64,000 nucleotides of DNA from Pseudoluteimonas sp047602125 (lineage in GTDB: Bacteria; Pseudomonadota; Gammaproteobacteria; Xanthomonadales; Xanthomonadaceae): assembly GCA_047602125.1 (NCBI GenBank), contig JASGIB010000001.1, forward strand, positions 62,001 through 126,000, in the 5' to 3' direction. Below, piece after piece: positions 1 through 8,190 of this stretch (positions within the stretch are counted from its first letter, which is position 1; each line of letters opens with the position of its first letter). A program made the position numbers and the translations under genes. The notes under the pieces are model-generated. The model did not search any database and was not told the DNA's origin. It was given only the letters and a program-made list of their open reading frames with translations.

Positions 1-2331
1 GATGCCGACCGTCGCCTCGACGGCGAACGCGCGGTCGGCCTCGACATCTTCAAGGAACGCAACGCCAACCTGGTCCAGGTGTCGCGCGATGCCCTGGCGG
101 AAGTGAACGCGATCCGCGCGCAGCCCGACCTGTCCGACCTGCAGGTCAAAATCATCCAGGACCTCGGCGACAACGTGACCAGTTCGCTGCTCGAACTCGC
201 CGAAGCCGGCGGCATCGGCCTGCTGCTGTCGATCACGGTGCTGTACTTCTTCCTGCGCCACTGGCCATCGACGCTGATGGTGACGCTGGCGATCCCGATC
301 TGCTTCGTGATGACGCTGGGCTTCATGTATTTCGCCGGCGTGACGCTCAACATCCTGTCGATGATGGGTTTGCTGCTCGCGGTCGGCATGCTGGTCGACA
401 ACGCCGTCGTGGTGGTCGAAAGCATCTACCAGGAACGCGAGCGCATGCCCGGGCAGCCACGGCTGGCCTCGATCCTCGGCACGCGCCACGTCGCCATCGC
501 GCTGACCGCAGGCACGCTGTGCCACTGCATAGTGTTCGTGCCCAACCTGTTCGGCGAGCGCAACTTCCTCAGCATCTACCTCTCGCAGATCGCGATCACC
601 ATCTCGGTTTCGCTGCTGGCCTCGTGGCTGGTCGCGGTGAGCCTGATCCCGATGATCTCGGCGCGGCTCAAGACGCCGCCCGCGGTGCGCAACGAACGCG
701 GCCTGATCCCGCGCCTGCAGAAGCGCTACGCGAAGCTGCTGCGCTGGACCCTGGAACACCGCGGCTGGAGCGTGGCCGGCATCGTCCTCATCATCGCGGT
801 CAGCCTGGTGCCGATGCAGCTGACCAAGAAGAACATGTTCGGCGGCGACGAAGGCGGCGAGACCAACATCTACTACCAGTGGAAGGGCAGCTACACCAAG
901 GAGCAGATGTCGGCGGAAATCCTGCGCATCGAGGATTTCGTCAACGCCAACCGCAAGCGATTCCACGTCACCCAGGTGTATTCGTGGTGGAGCGAGCAAG
1001 GCGATTCCGGCACGCGCCTGACCTTCGACACCAAGAAGGCAGGTGCGACGAAATCGCTCATCGAGGAGATCCGCAAGGAATTGCCTAAGTCCGCGCGCGC
1101 AGACATCGGCATCGGCAACGACGGCGGCGGGCCGGGCGGAGGCGGGCAACCGGGGCAGAACGTGCAGGTGCAGCTGGTCGGCGATTCCACCCAGGTGTTG
1201 CATTCGATCGGCGACGACATCGTGCCGATCCTCGCGCACCGCAAGGAACTGCGCGACGTGCACGTCGACGCAGGCGACCAGAACACGGAACTCAACGTTC
1301 ACGTCGACCGCGAGCGCGCGGCGGCGTTCGGATTCAGCGCGCAGCAGGTCGCGGAGTTCGTCGGGCTCGCGCTGCGCGGCGCGCCGTTGCGCGAATTCCG
1401 CCGCGGCGACAACGAGGTCCCGGTGTGGGTGCGTTTCGCCGGCGCGCAGAACTATCGCGTCGAGGACCTGTCCGGATTCACCGTGCGTTCGCCCGACGGG
1501 CGCAGCGTGCCGTTGCTGGCGATGGTGGACGTGCAGGTGAAGCCGGCGGCGACGCAGATCCAGCGCAGCAACCGCCAGACCACGATCACGATCAAGGCCA
1601 ACCTCGCGCCCAAGGTGACGATGCCCGAGGCGCAGAAGGCGATGGAGGAAGCGCTGAAGGGCGTCGCCTTCCCGGATGGCTACGGCTACAGCTTCGATGG
1701 AGGCGGCTTCCAGGACGACCAGGACGCGCAGAAGCAGATGTTCTTCAACCTCGGCATCGCGCTGCTGATGATCTACGTGGTGATGGCCGCGGTGTTCGAA
1801 TCGCTGCTGTTCCCGTCGGCGATCATGTCGGGCGTGCTGTTCTCGGTGTTCGGCGTGTTCTGGCTGTTCTGGATCACCGGCACCGAGTTCAACATCATGG
1901 CCTTCATTGGCATCCTGGTGCTGATGGGCGTGGTGGTGAACAACGGCATCGTGATGATCGAGCACATCAACAACCTGCGGCGGCGCGGGCTGTCGCGCAC
2001 CGAGGCGCTGGTGGAAGGCAGCCGCGAGCGACTGCGCCCGATTCTGATGACGATGGGTACCGCGATCCTGGCGATGGTGCCGATCGCGATGACCACGACG
2101 CAGATCGGCGGCGACGGCCCGCCGTACTACCCGATGGCACGCGCGATCGCGGGCGGGCTGGCGTTCTCGACCGTGGTCAGCCTGCTGTTCCTGCCGACGA
2201 TCTACGCGATGCTCGACGACCTGCGCAACGCGACCGGAAAGCTGGTCGCGCGCGCGAAACTGCGGCGCGGGCGGTCGGCGGATGGCATGGCTACCGCGAA
2301 TACGCTTCCCATCGTTGCGGAGAAGGCATGA
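1..2331 (+). CDS. RND efflux permease (3' part, 5' end outside window)
   Basis: The reading frame is open from base 1, so the N-terminus lies outside the window; 776 residues are visible. It is an inner-membrane RND-superfamily pump of the AcrB/MdtB type, which exports small molecules using the proton gradient with a periplasmic adaptor and an outer-membrane channel. Two clusters of hydrophobic segments flank a large periplasmic domain. The TM4 motif reads GMLVDNAVVVVE and the TM10 motif VVVNNGIVMIEH, so the second Asp and the Lys of the AcrB-type proton relay are both Asn, as in some non-canonical RND subgroups. The stop overlaps the next start by 4 bp (ATGA). The substrate cannot be told from sequence. 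Confidence 0.93.
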   Translation, partial: DADRRLDGERAVGLDIFKERNANLVQVSRDALAEVNAIRAQPDLSDLQVKIIQDLGDNVTSSLLELAEAGGIGLLLSITVLYFFLRHWPSTLMVTLAIPICFVMTLGFMYFAGVTLNILSMMGLLLAVGMLVDNAVVVVESIYQERERMPGQPRLASILGTRHVAIALTAGTLCHCIVFVPNLFGERNFLSIYLSQIAITISVSLLASWLVAVSLIPMISARLKTPPAVRNERGLIPRLQKRYAKLLRWTLEHRGWSVAGIVLIIAVSLVPMQLTKKNMFGGDEGGETNIYYQWKGSYTKEQMSAEILRIEDFVNANRKRFHVTQVYSWWSEQGDSGTRLTFDTKKAGATKSLIEEIRKELPKSARADIGIGNDGGGPGGGGQPGQNVQVQLVGDSTQVLHSIGDDIVPILAHRKELRDVHVDAGDQNTELNVHVDRERAAAFGFSAQQVAEFVGLALRGAPLREFRRGDNEVPVWVRFAGAQNYRVEDLSGFTVRSPDGRSVPLLAMVDVQVKPAATQIQRSNRQTTITIKANLAPKVTMPEAQKAMEEALKGVAFPDGYGYSFDGGGFQDDQDAQKQMFFNLGIALLMIYVVMAAVFESLLFPSAIMSGVLFSVFGVFWLFWITGTEFNIMAFIGILVLMGVVVNNGIVMIEHINNLRRRGLSRTEALVEGSRERLRPILMTMGTAILAMVPIAMTTTQIGGDGPPYYPMARAIAGGLAFSTVVSLLFLPTIYAMLDDLRNATGKLVARAKLRRGRSADGMATANTLPIVAEKA

Positions 2332-3002
2332 GCGCTGACGATGCGACTGGCATGCGTAGCGACGGACGTGCCGCAGGCGCGCTGTATCTCGTCGTGGTGG
2401 CGACAGGCATGTTCTGCCTGGCCTACGTGCCATCGCGGGTAGGCGTGACCCTCGGCGATGCTGGGGCGCACGCGGGATTATTCCGGGCGGGGATCGCCGC
2501 ATTCATGGTGATGCAGGTTGCGTTCCTGTTGTTACCACTCGCTCTGTATCGCGTCCTGTGCGATGCCAACCGCGCCGCCGCCACGCTGATGGTTGCGCTG
2601 GCGGTGGCTAGCGTACCGATCGGGCTGGTGGCGGCGACGCATCGGATGGAGGCGCTGTTATTGCTGGAAAGCGCGAGAGGCGGCGCCACCGATACGATGG
2701 AAGCCGCGTTCGCGCTGTGCCTGCAGCGCTATGGCCTTGGTCTGCGGGTCGCTACGTTGTTCTGGGGCCTGTGGTTGCTTCCATTCGGTTATCTCGTGCT
2801 ACGTTCCGCGCGCTTGCCGTGCGTGCTCGGCCTGTTGTTGGTTCTTGGCGGCCTGGGTTACGTGGTTCAGTTCTTCGGCGATCTGGTGCCCGGCATAGCG
2901 GAGTCGGCATGGATCGACTATGCCAACTTGCCGGCGGCATTGGGCGAGATCGGCACATGCCTTTGGTTGCTCCTGTTCGGGATTCGACGACCGATCGATT
3001 GA
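2328..3002 (+). CDS. DUF4386 family membrane protein
   Basis: This is a 224-residue integral membrane protein with about six hydrophobic segments, resembling DUF4386 proteins, whose function is unknown. The ATG overlaps the stop of the RND permease gene (ATGA), so the two are probably translated from one message. The fold assignment rests on the pattern of segments and overall resemblance, such as RDG-type N-terminus followed by AGALYLVVVATGMF. A strong intrinsic terminator follows about 80 bp downstream. A role in export with the pump is only suggested by linkage. Confidence 0.8.
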   Translation: MSADDATGMRSDGRAAGALYLVVVATGMFCLAYVPSRVGVTLGDAGAHAGLFRAGIAAFMVMQVAFLLLPLALYRVLCDANRAAATLMVALAVASVPIGLVAATHRMEALLLLESARGGATDTMEAAFALCLQRYGLGLRVATLFWGLWLLPFGYLVLRSARLPCVLGLLLVLGGLGYVVQFFGDLVPGIAESAWIDYANLPAALGEIGTCLWLLLFGIRRPID

Positions 3003-3013
3003 GTGGTTCGATT

Positions 3014-3058
3014 CCCTCTCCCCGCGGGAGCGAAGAGAGTGCCGAAGGCGGGTGAGGG
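3014..3058. repeat. Possible REP-like palindromic element
   Basis: An imperfect palindrome begins CCCTCTCC and ends GGTGAGGG, between the DUF4386 stop and the terminator. Elements of this look are dispersed in many xanthomonad genomes. Only one copy is seen here, so the repeat status is an inference. Confidence 0.3.
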
Positions 3059-3080
3059 ACGAAGAGTATTCAGAATGAGA

Positions 3081-3104
3081 AAGCGGGCGAAAGCCCGCTT
3101 TTTT
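3081..3104 (+). terminator. Intrinsic terminator after RND/DUF4386 genes
   Basis: A perfect 8-bp stem (AAGCGGGC / GCCCGCTT) with a GAAA tetraloop is followed by a run of T. It ends transcription of the RND-DUF4386 pair. The A residues on the 5' side give it partial activity on the other strand for the minus-strand ORF at 3140-3448. Confidence 0.9.
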
Positions 3105-3139
3105 GTCCTTGTTTTACGTAACTATTGCTGGGTGAATTA

Positions 3140-3448
3140 TTAGTGCATTGCAATGATGCGGGCACCCACAAACCAGAAATTGTCTTGCTCAGACCGATTG
3201 CCTTCTTTATGCGGGTCTAGCGACAAATAAACCTCGCCTGGTCGGGTCAGAAGGGTGCATTGCTCAATGTGCTGGGCTGAGAAATCTTCGAATACGGCCC
3301 AAGCTGTCAGCCGCTCGATTGAGTAGGTTTGCAAGTGGCCATCAGCTTCCTGAAGAGTGAGTCCCGCAAAGTGCTCTGAGCGCTCCCAGTCGTAGCCGAT
3401 GAGCAGAGCGCTCAGATGGTTATCGCGGAAATTGGACGAAGTGATCAA
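3140..3448 (-). CDS. Hypothetical protein, AT-richer orphan ORF
   Basis: A 102-residue product with no signal peptide or membrane segment and no family that I recognise. It is acidic and rich in aromatics, with stretches such as ERLTAWAVFEDFS and DNFWFVGARI that look like a folded globular domain. The only start in the frame that keeps the whole ORF is TTG, with no convincing ribosome binding site, so the N-terminus is uncertain. Base composition is clearly more AT-rich than the neighbours, which suggests recent acquisition or a remnant. It lies between the terminator at 3081 and traB on the same strand. Confidence 0.45.
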   Translation of the reverse strand: MITSSNFRDNHLSALLIGYDWERSEHFAGLTLQEADGHLQTYSIERLTAWAVFEDFSAQHIEQCTLLTRPGEVYLSLDPHKEGNRSEQDNFWFVGARIIAMH

Positions 3449-3517
3449 CGGAAAGTTAATCGAGCCTGAAGATGCGATTTCATCCTGCTATCGACCTGAA
3501 AACCGGTCAAGCGTGCC

Positions 3518-4732
3518 TCAGTGGATCAACTTGCCCAGGATGCGCAGGCCCGCGAGCCACTCGCCGGCGATGGTGCCGAAGCAGGTGAGCATGAACACCA
3601 GCACCACGCGGGTGACCCGGTTGCGGTACCAGCCGCGCAACGTCTGCGCGTCGTCGCGCAGGGCGAGGAAATCCCCGTAGGCCGGCTTGCGCATGCGCGC
3701 TTCCACCAGCGCGCTGAACATGCCCGAGGGCATGCCCGGGCGGAACGGCTTGAACGGCGCGACCACGGTGCCGACGAGCGTGCTGAGCGGTTTCGCGCCG
3801 GCGAGCAGCGCGCCGAGTGCGGTGAAGCCTGCGGTGAACATCACCCATTGCCGCAACAGGTCGGCGCCGAGCGCGAAGCCACCGCGATGCACGCCCCAGG
3901 CGATGCCGCCGACCACCAGCACCGTCAATGCGATCGTGAACCACGGGATGCGACGCTTCTTCGCGACGAAATCGAGCTCCGTGCAGAGGGCGTCCGGATC
4001 GCGGGTGTCTTCGCGCAGGTAACGCGCGAGTCCTTGCAAATGCCCGGCGCCGACCACGGCGAGAACGTGGCGCGCATCGCCCGAGGTCGCGCGCAGCTTC
4101 GCCGCCATGTACTGGTCGCGTTCGTCGATCAGGCGCGAATACAACTCCGGGCTGTCCTTGGCGAATTCGCCGAAACTGGCCTCGAGCATGTCGCCTTCCT
4201 TGAGCTTCTCGATCTCGGCTTCGCCCACGTCCTCGTCGACGAACAGGCTGGCGACGAGTCCCGTGCCGAGCTTGGCTCGCGCCCACCAGCCGAGGCCCGC
4301 TGAGACGCGGCGGAAGGTGATGCCGACATCCCGGTCGATCAGGTGCAGCGGCAGGCCGCGCGACTGCGCTTCGGTCGCGGCGGCCTTGAGTTCGGCGCCG
4401 GGTTCGATGCCGAGTTGTTCGGCGAGCCGGCGCTGGTAGGCCGCGAGGCCGAGGTTGGCCGCGAACAGCGCGACCTTGCCGTCGCGGATCACCTTCACCA
4501 GGTCGAGTTTCGCGAGCGCATCGTGATCGGTCAGGGCCTGCAGGCGCTGCGCATCGAGTTCGACTGCGATGGCGTCGAAGCGCGCGGTGTCGATCACGGC
4601 GCGCACCGCGTCCACGCTCGCCTTCGACACGTGCGCGGTGCCGAGCAGGAAATAGCGCACGCCGTCGCGTTCGACGATGGCATGCGGCTGGCCGCCGAAG
4701 TCGGCGGCGAAGGCCGTGGAGGCTTCAGTCAC
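3518..4732 (-). CDS. traB: TraB/GumN family protein
   Basis: The product is 404 residues. The N-terminal half is a TraB/GumN-type domain with the conserved early LLGTAHVS motif and the later VVGAGHLQG motif, the paired Gly/His signatures of this putative metalloprotease-like fold. The C-terminal third has several hydrophobic segments, so it is probably a membrane protein with a soluble domain. In enterococci TraB shuts down pheromone; in proteobacteria the role is unknown. The GTG start overlaps the end of aguB by 8 bp, making it the last gene of the agmatine operon. Confidence 0.85.
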   Translation of the reverse strand: MTEASTAFAADFGGQPHAIVERDGVRYFLLGTAHVSKASVDAVRAVIDTARFDAIAVELDAQRLQALTDHDALAKLDLVKVIRDGKVALFAANLGLAAYQRRLAEQLGIEPGAELKAAATEAQSRGLPLHLIDRDVGITFRRVSAGLGWWARAKLGTGLVASLFVDEDVGEAEIEKLKEGDMLEASFGEFAKDSPELYSRLIDERDQYMAAKLRATSGDARHVLAVVGAGHLQGLARYLREDTRDPDALCTELDFVAKKRRIPWFTIALTVLVVGGIAWGVHRGGFALGADLLRQWVMFTAGFTALGALLAGAKPLSTLVGTVVAPFKPFRPGMPSGMFSALVEARMRKPAYGDFLALRDDAQTLRGWYRNRVTRVVLVFMLTCFGTIAGEWLAGLRILGKLIH

Positions 4733-5612
4733 GGTAGCGTTTCACCAGGTCGGCGTAGGCATCGATGCGGCGATCGCGCAGGAAGGGCCAGATCCGGCGC
4801 ACGTGTTCGCTGCGTTGCATGTCCACGTCCGCGAGCAGGAGCGCCGGTTCGGTGCCGGCTTCGGCGATGAATTCGCCCTGCGGCCCGAGCACGTGGGAAT
4901 TGCCCCAGAAATCGATGCCGGATGCGCCGAGCGGCGAAGCCTCGTGGCCGACGCGGTTGCACGACAGCACCGGCAGCCCGTTCGCGACGGCATGGCCGCG
5001 ATGCGAGAGCACCCAGGCATCGCGCTGGCGGTTCTTTTCCGTTTGTTCGTCCGACGGATCCCAGCCGATGGCGGTCGGGTACAGCAGCAATTCCGCACCC
5101 GCCAGCGCCATCAGCCGCGCGCCTTCCGGATACCACTGGTCCCAGCACACCAGCACGCCGAGGCGGCCGACCGAGGTGTCGATCGGTGTGAAGCCGAGGT
5201 CGCCGGGCGTGAAGTAGAACTTTTCGTAGAACCCCGGATCGTCGGGAATGTGCATCTTGCGGTACTTGCCGGCGGTCGAGCCATCGGCGTCGAACACCAC
5301 CGCGGTGTTGTGGTACAGCCCGGTCGCGCGCTTTTCGAACAGCGAACTCACCAGCACCACGCCGTGTTGCTTGGCGAGCTTGCCGAGGCGTTCGGTCGAA
5401 GGACCGGGGATCGGTTCCGCGCGATCGAACTCTTCCACGCTCTCGTGCTGGCAGAAATAGGTGCCGTTGTGCAGTTCCTGCAGCAGCACCAGCTTCGCGC
5501 CGGACTTCGCCGCCTCGGCGACGCGGGTTTCGATCACGGTGAGGTTGGCCTCGGCGTCGCCGTGGTTCTTCTCCTGCACGAGCGCGACCGGGAGTTTGGC
5601 GAATTTCGACAT
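4725..5612 (-). CDS. aguB: N-carbamoylputrescine amidase
   Basis: A 295-residue cytoplasmic enzyme of the nitrilase (carbon-nitrogen hydrolase) superfamily. It hydrolyses N-carbamoylputrescine to putrescine, CO2 and ammonia. The Glu-Lys-Cys triad is visible as E46 in LVLLQEL, K119 in KYRKMHIP and C156 in VLVCWDQW. I chose the ATG at 5612 because it matches the family N-terminus (SKFAKLPVALVQE) and overlaps the aguA stop by one base; the frame remains open further upstream but without family similarity. The adjacent agmatine deiminase makes the assignment firm. Confidence 0.96.
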   Translation of the reverse strand: MSKFAKLPVALVQEKNHGDAEANLTVIETRVAEAAKSGAKLVLLQELHNGTYFCQHESVEEFDRAEPIPGPSTERLGKLAKQHGVVLVSSLFEKRATGLYHNTAVVFDADGSTAGKYRKMHIPDDPGFYEKFYFTPGDLGFTPIDTSVGRLGVLVCWDQWYPEGARLMALAGAELLLYPTAIGWDPSDEQTEKNRQRDAWVLSHRGHAVANGLPVLSCNRVGHEASPLGASGIDFWGNSHVLGPQGEFIAEAGTEPALLLADVDMQRSEHVRRIWPFLRDRRIDAYADLVKRYRD

Positions 5613-6640
5613 CAGACCAGTCCTTCGGGCAATTGCATGGTGAGGCAGTGCAGGCTGCCGTTCTGCCAGATCAGCGGACGGCACGGAATCTGCACGATGT
5701 CCCGATCGGGAAACGCGCGGGCCAGCACGCCGGCGGCCTTGTTGTCGGCCGCATCGCCATAGGCCGGCATCAGCACCGCGCCGTTGACGATCAGGAAATT
5801 CGCGTAGCTCGCGGCGAGCCGGCGTCCGTCGTCGAGGATGGGCTGCGCCCATGGCAGCGGGAACAGCCGATATGGCTGCCCATCCCGCGTGCGCAGCGCG
5901 GCGATCTCATTCGCCATCGCCTTCAGTTCCGCGTAGTGCGAATCGCTTTCGTCGTCGCAGGCCTGGAACACGATGGCGTCGTTCGGCGCGAAGCGGGCGA
6001 GGGTGTCGACATGGGCGTCGGTGTCGTCGCCTTCGAGGTAGCCGTGGTCCAGCCACAGCACGCGATCCTGCGCGAGCCAGCCGGCGAGTTTTGCGGTCAG
6101 TTCCTCGCGCGACGCGCCGGGATGGCGTTCGTGCAGGCACTGCCAGGTGGTGAGCAGCGTGCCCGCGCCGTCGGTATCGATGGCGCCGCCTTCCAGCGCG
6201 AAGTCGATGGGCGCCCGCTCCGCATCGCGGAACAGCGATTGCGCATCGAGGCGTTCGACCAGCCGGTCGTCGTCGCCGGCCTCGAACTTGCCGCCCCAGC
6301 CGGTGAAGCGGAAATCGAGCAGGCGGAAACCGCCTGCAACGCGCAGCGAAATCGGACCGCTGTCGCGCAGCCAGGTGTCGTCGTAGGGCACGGTCGCGAA
6401 GCGCACGCGCTGCATGTCCACGCGGTTGGAGCGCAGGCGGATGTCCGCATAGGTCTCGATGTCGTCGTCCGCCACGCAGACCACCACGTTCTCGAAACGC
6501 GTGATCGCCGCGACGAGCGCGATGTAGGTCTCTTCGACGCCGGCCAGGCGCCCGGCCCAGTCGGTGCCGGCATGCGGCCACGCGATCAGGACCGCGGACT
6601 GGGGCTCCCACTCCGCGGGGAAACGCAGCGCTGCAGGCAT
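5612..6640 (-). CDS. aguA: Agmatine deiminase
   Basis: A 342-residue member of the peptidyl-arginine-deiminase superfamily. It converts agmatine to N-carbamoylputrescine, the step before AguB, giving an ADC-type route to putrescine. The family N-terminus FPAEWEPQ, the internal DTWLRDSGP and FALEGGAID motifs, and the near-C-terminal GSLHC carrying the predicted nucleophile (C332) are all present. The ATG at 6640 is preferred because the frame runs much further upstream without similarity. It abuts the gene upstream with a 1-bp overlap, so the operon is compact. Confidence 0.96.
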   Translation of the reverse strand: MPAALRFPAEWEPQSAVLIAWPHAGTDWAGRLAGVEETYIALVAAITRFENVVVCVADDDIETYADIRLRSNRVDMQRVRFATVPYDDTWLRDSGPISLRVAGGFRLLDFRFTGWGGKFEAGDDDRLVERLDAQSLFRDAERAPIDFALEGGAIDTDGAGTLLTTWQCLHERHPGASREELTAKLAGWLAQDRVLWLDHGYLEGDDTDAHVDTLARFAPNDAIVFQACDDESDSHYAELKAMANEIAALRTRDGQPYRLFPLPWAQPILDDGRRLAASYANFLIVNGAVLMPAYGDAADNKAAGVLARAFPDRDIVQIPCRPLIWQNGSLHCLTMQLPEGLV

Positions 6641-6966
6641 CAGCGGATCGGCGGCTTGGGGCCGGTCTCGTTCGCGTTGGCCTGGATGGCGACGGCGTCG
6701 ATCACCTTGTCGTGTTCGAAATAGACGACGAAACCCGGATAGGTCCAGCGATTGATCGTCGGCCACGCGCGCTTCTGCCCGCCGCGCGGGTCGAGGCGGT
6801 CGCTCGGCGCGCCGAAGCGGGCCTGCACCTGCGCCATGCTCATGCCGCGCACGGGCATGGCGGCGTGGTTCTCCTGCTGCACGCGTTCGACCAGCAGGGT
6901 TTCCGCGGCGGCCGGGGCCGATGCGGCGAGGACCGCGAGCAGGGTGATGCCGAAACGAAGGGTCAT
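6640..6966 (-). CDS. Secreted conserved hypothetical protein
   Basis: A 108-residue protein with an N-terminal signal peptide (hydrophobic stretch then APAAAE). The mature part contains MPVRGMSMAQVQARFG and a C-terminal FVVYFEHDKVIDAV segment, a pattern shared by small periplasmic proteins found in many Gammaproteobacteria and reminiscent of SmpA/OmlA-like folds. Its function is unknown. The start at 6966 has a GGAG site and gives a proper signal peptide; an upstream in-frame start would not. It is the first gene of the aguA-aguB-traB operon. Confidence 0.8.
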   Translation of the reverse strand: MTLRFGITLLAVLAASAPAAAETLLVERVQQENHAAMPVRGMSMAQVQARFGAPSDRLDPRGGQKRAWPTINRWTYPGFVVYFEHDKVIDAVAIQANANETGPKPPIR

Positions 6967-7049
6967 GGCGAACTCCGGGCGCTGGGCGGGAATTGGCGGG
7001 AGTGTAAGCGTACGCGGCTTGCGTCGATGCGGCGCGACGGCAAAACGCA

Positions 7050-7073
7050 AAAGGCCGCCTCGTGGCGGCCTTT
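7050..7073 (-). terminator. Intrinsic terminator after rpmJ
   Basis: A perfect 10-bp stem (AAAGGCCGCC on the plus strand, closing with GGCGGCCTTT) has a 4-base loop. Read on the minus strand it lies about 25 bases after the L36 stop and is followed by TGCGTTTTG. Confidence 0.8.
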
Positions 7074-7095
7074 CCGAATCGAAGCCCGGGCGCGA

Positions 7096-7221
7096 TTAGC
7101 GCTGGCGCGCCTTGAAGCGCGGGTTGGACTTGCAGATCACGAAGACCTTGCCGCGGCGGCGGACGACCTTGCAGTCGCGGTGGCGGGCCTTCGCCGACTT
7201 CAGGGAGGACAGGACCTTCAT
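7096..7221 (-). CDS. rpmJ: 50S ribosomal protein L36, zinc-free type B
   Basis: A 41-residue basic protein with the L36 signature (KVLSSLKSAK and VFVICKSNPRFKARQ). It is part of the large ribosomal subunit. Only two cysteines are present (C17, C30), so the four-ligand zinc site of the C+ form is incomplete; the sequence matches the YkgO/type B form. The ATG at 7221 is the family start. It stands alone with its own terminator, away from the ribosomal protein operons. In many bacteria type B copies are controlled by zinc, but no Zur box is evident here. Confidence 0.95.
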   Translation of the reverse strand: MKVLSSLKSAKARHRDCKVVRRRGKVFVICKSNPRFKARQR

Positions 7222-7352
7222 GACAGGATCTCGGCTGGAATGTGGATGGGAAATGCAGCCGCGCATTCTGCAGGACTTTCCCCGCCGATTCAAGCGCTTG
7301 CGGGCGCTTCCCGAGACTGCCGGCTAGAATGGCCCGAACCCCGGAGCCGACC

Positions 7353-8042
7353 ATGCCCAAGACCGTGCCGGTACTGACCATCGACGGCCCCTCCGGATCG
7401 GGCAAGGGCACCATCAGCCGGCTGGTCGCGGCGCGGCTGGGCTGGCACTACCTCGATTCCGGCGCGCTGTACCGCGCGGTCGGCCTGGCCGCGGCCTGGG
7501 AACAGATCGACCTCAGCGACGAGGCCGCGGTCGCGGCCTGCGCGGCCCGTGCGGAAATCCATTTCGAAACCGGCGAAGGGGCCGCGGAACCGCGCGTCAT
7601 CGTCAACGGCAAGGACGCGACCCACCAGCTGCGCATGGAAACCGCCGGGGCCTCGGCCTCGGCCATCGCCGCCTTGCCCGCGGTGCGAGCCGCCCTGGTC
7701 GACCTGCAACGCGGTTTTCGCCGCCTGCCGGGGCTGGTCGCGGACGGCCGCGACATGGGTACGGTGATCTTCCCGGATGCCGGGACCAAGGTGTTCCTCA
7801 CCGCCAGCGCCGCCGAACGCGCCGAAAGGCGCCATAAGCAGTTGAAGGATAAAGGGGTTTCCGTTACATTGGACGGTCTGCTGGGCGAAATCCTCGCCCG
7901 CGACGCCCGCGATGCGAATCGCGCGGTGGCGCCTTTGCGGCCGGCCGACGACGCCGTCAGCATCGACACCACCGGACAGGGCATCGCGGCGGTCGTCGAA
8001 CAGGTGCTGGCCTTGCTGCCGGTTTCCCTGCGCGGCGCCTGA
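7353..8042 (+). CDS. cmk: Cytidylate kinase
   Basis: A 229-residue P-loop kinase that phosphorylates CMP and dCMP. The P-loop is GPSGSGKGT at residues 12-20, followed by the family signatures YLDSGALYRA and DGRDMGTVIFPDA. The ATG at 7353 has a GGAG site about 6 bases upstream, whereas a start 30 bases earlier would add a non-conserved tail. Its place directly before rpsA is the classic proteobacterial arrangement. Confidence 0.97.
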   Translation: MPKTVPVLTIDGPSGSGKGTISRLVAARLGWHYLDSGALYRAVGLAAAWEQIDLSDEAAVAACAARAEIHFETGEGAAEPRVIVNGKDATHQLRMETAGASASAIAALPAVRAALVDLQRGFRRLPGLVADGRDMGTVIFPDAGTKVFLTASAAERAERRHKQLKDKGVSVTLDGLLGEILARDARDANRAVAPLRPADDAVSIDTTGQGIAAVVEQVLALLPVSLRGA

Positions 8043-8190
8043 GCCTGATCTCCCGGCGGAAAGCCCCGTCGCGGTTTCCGCGGCGGTTACAACCGACTCC
8101 GACACTCACGGCCATGGGCAATCCCGCCCGCGCCGATAACGGGTGGGCCACGCGGCGACGCACGGCCCGGACATCAACGAGACCATAGCA

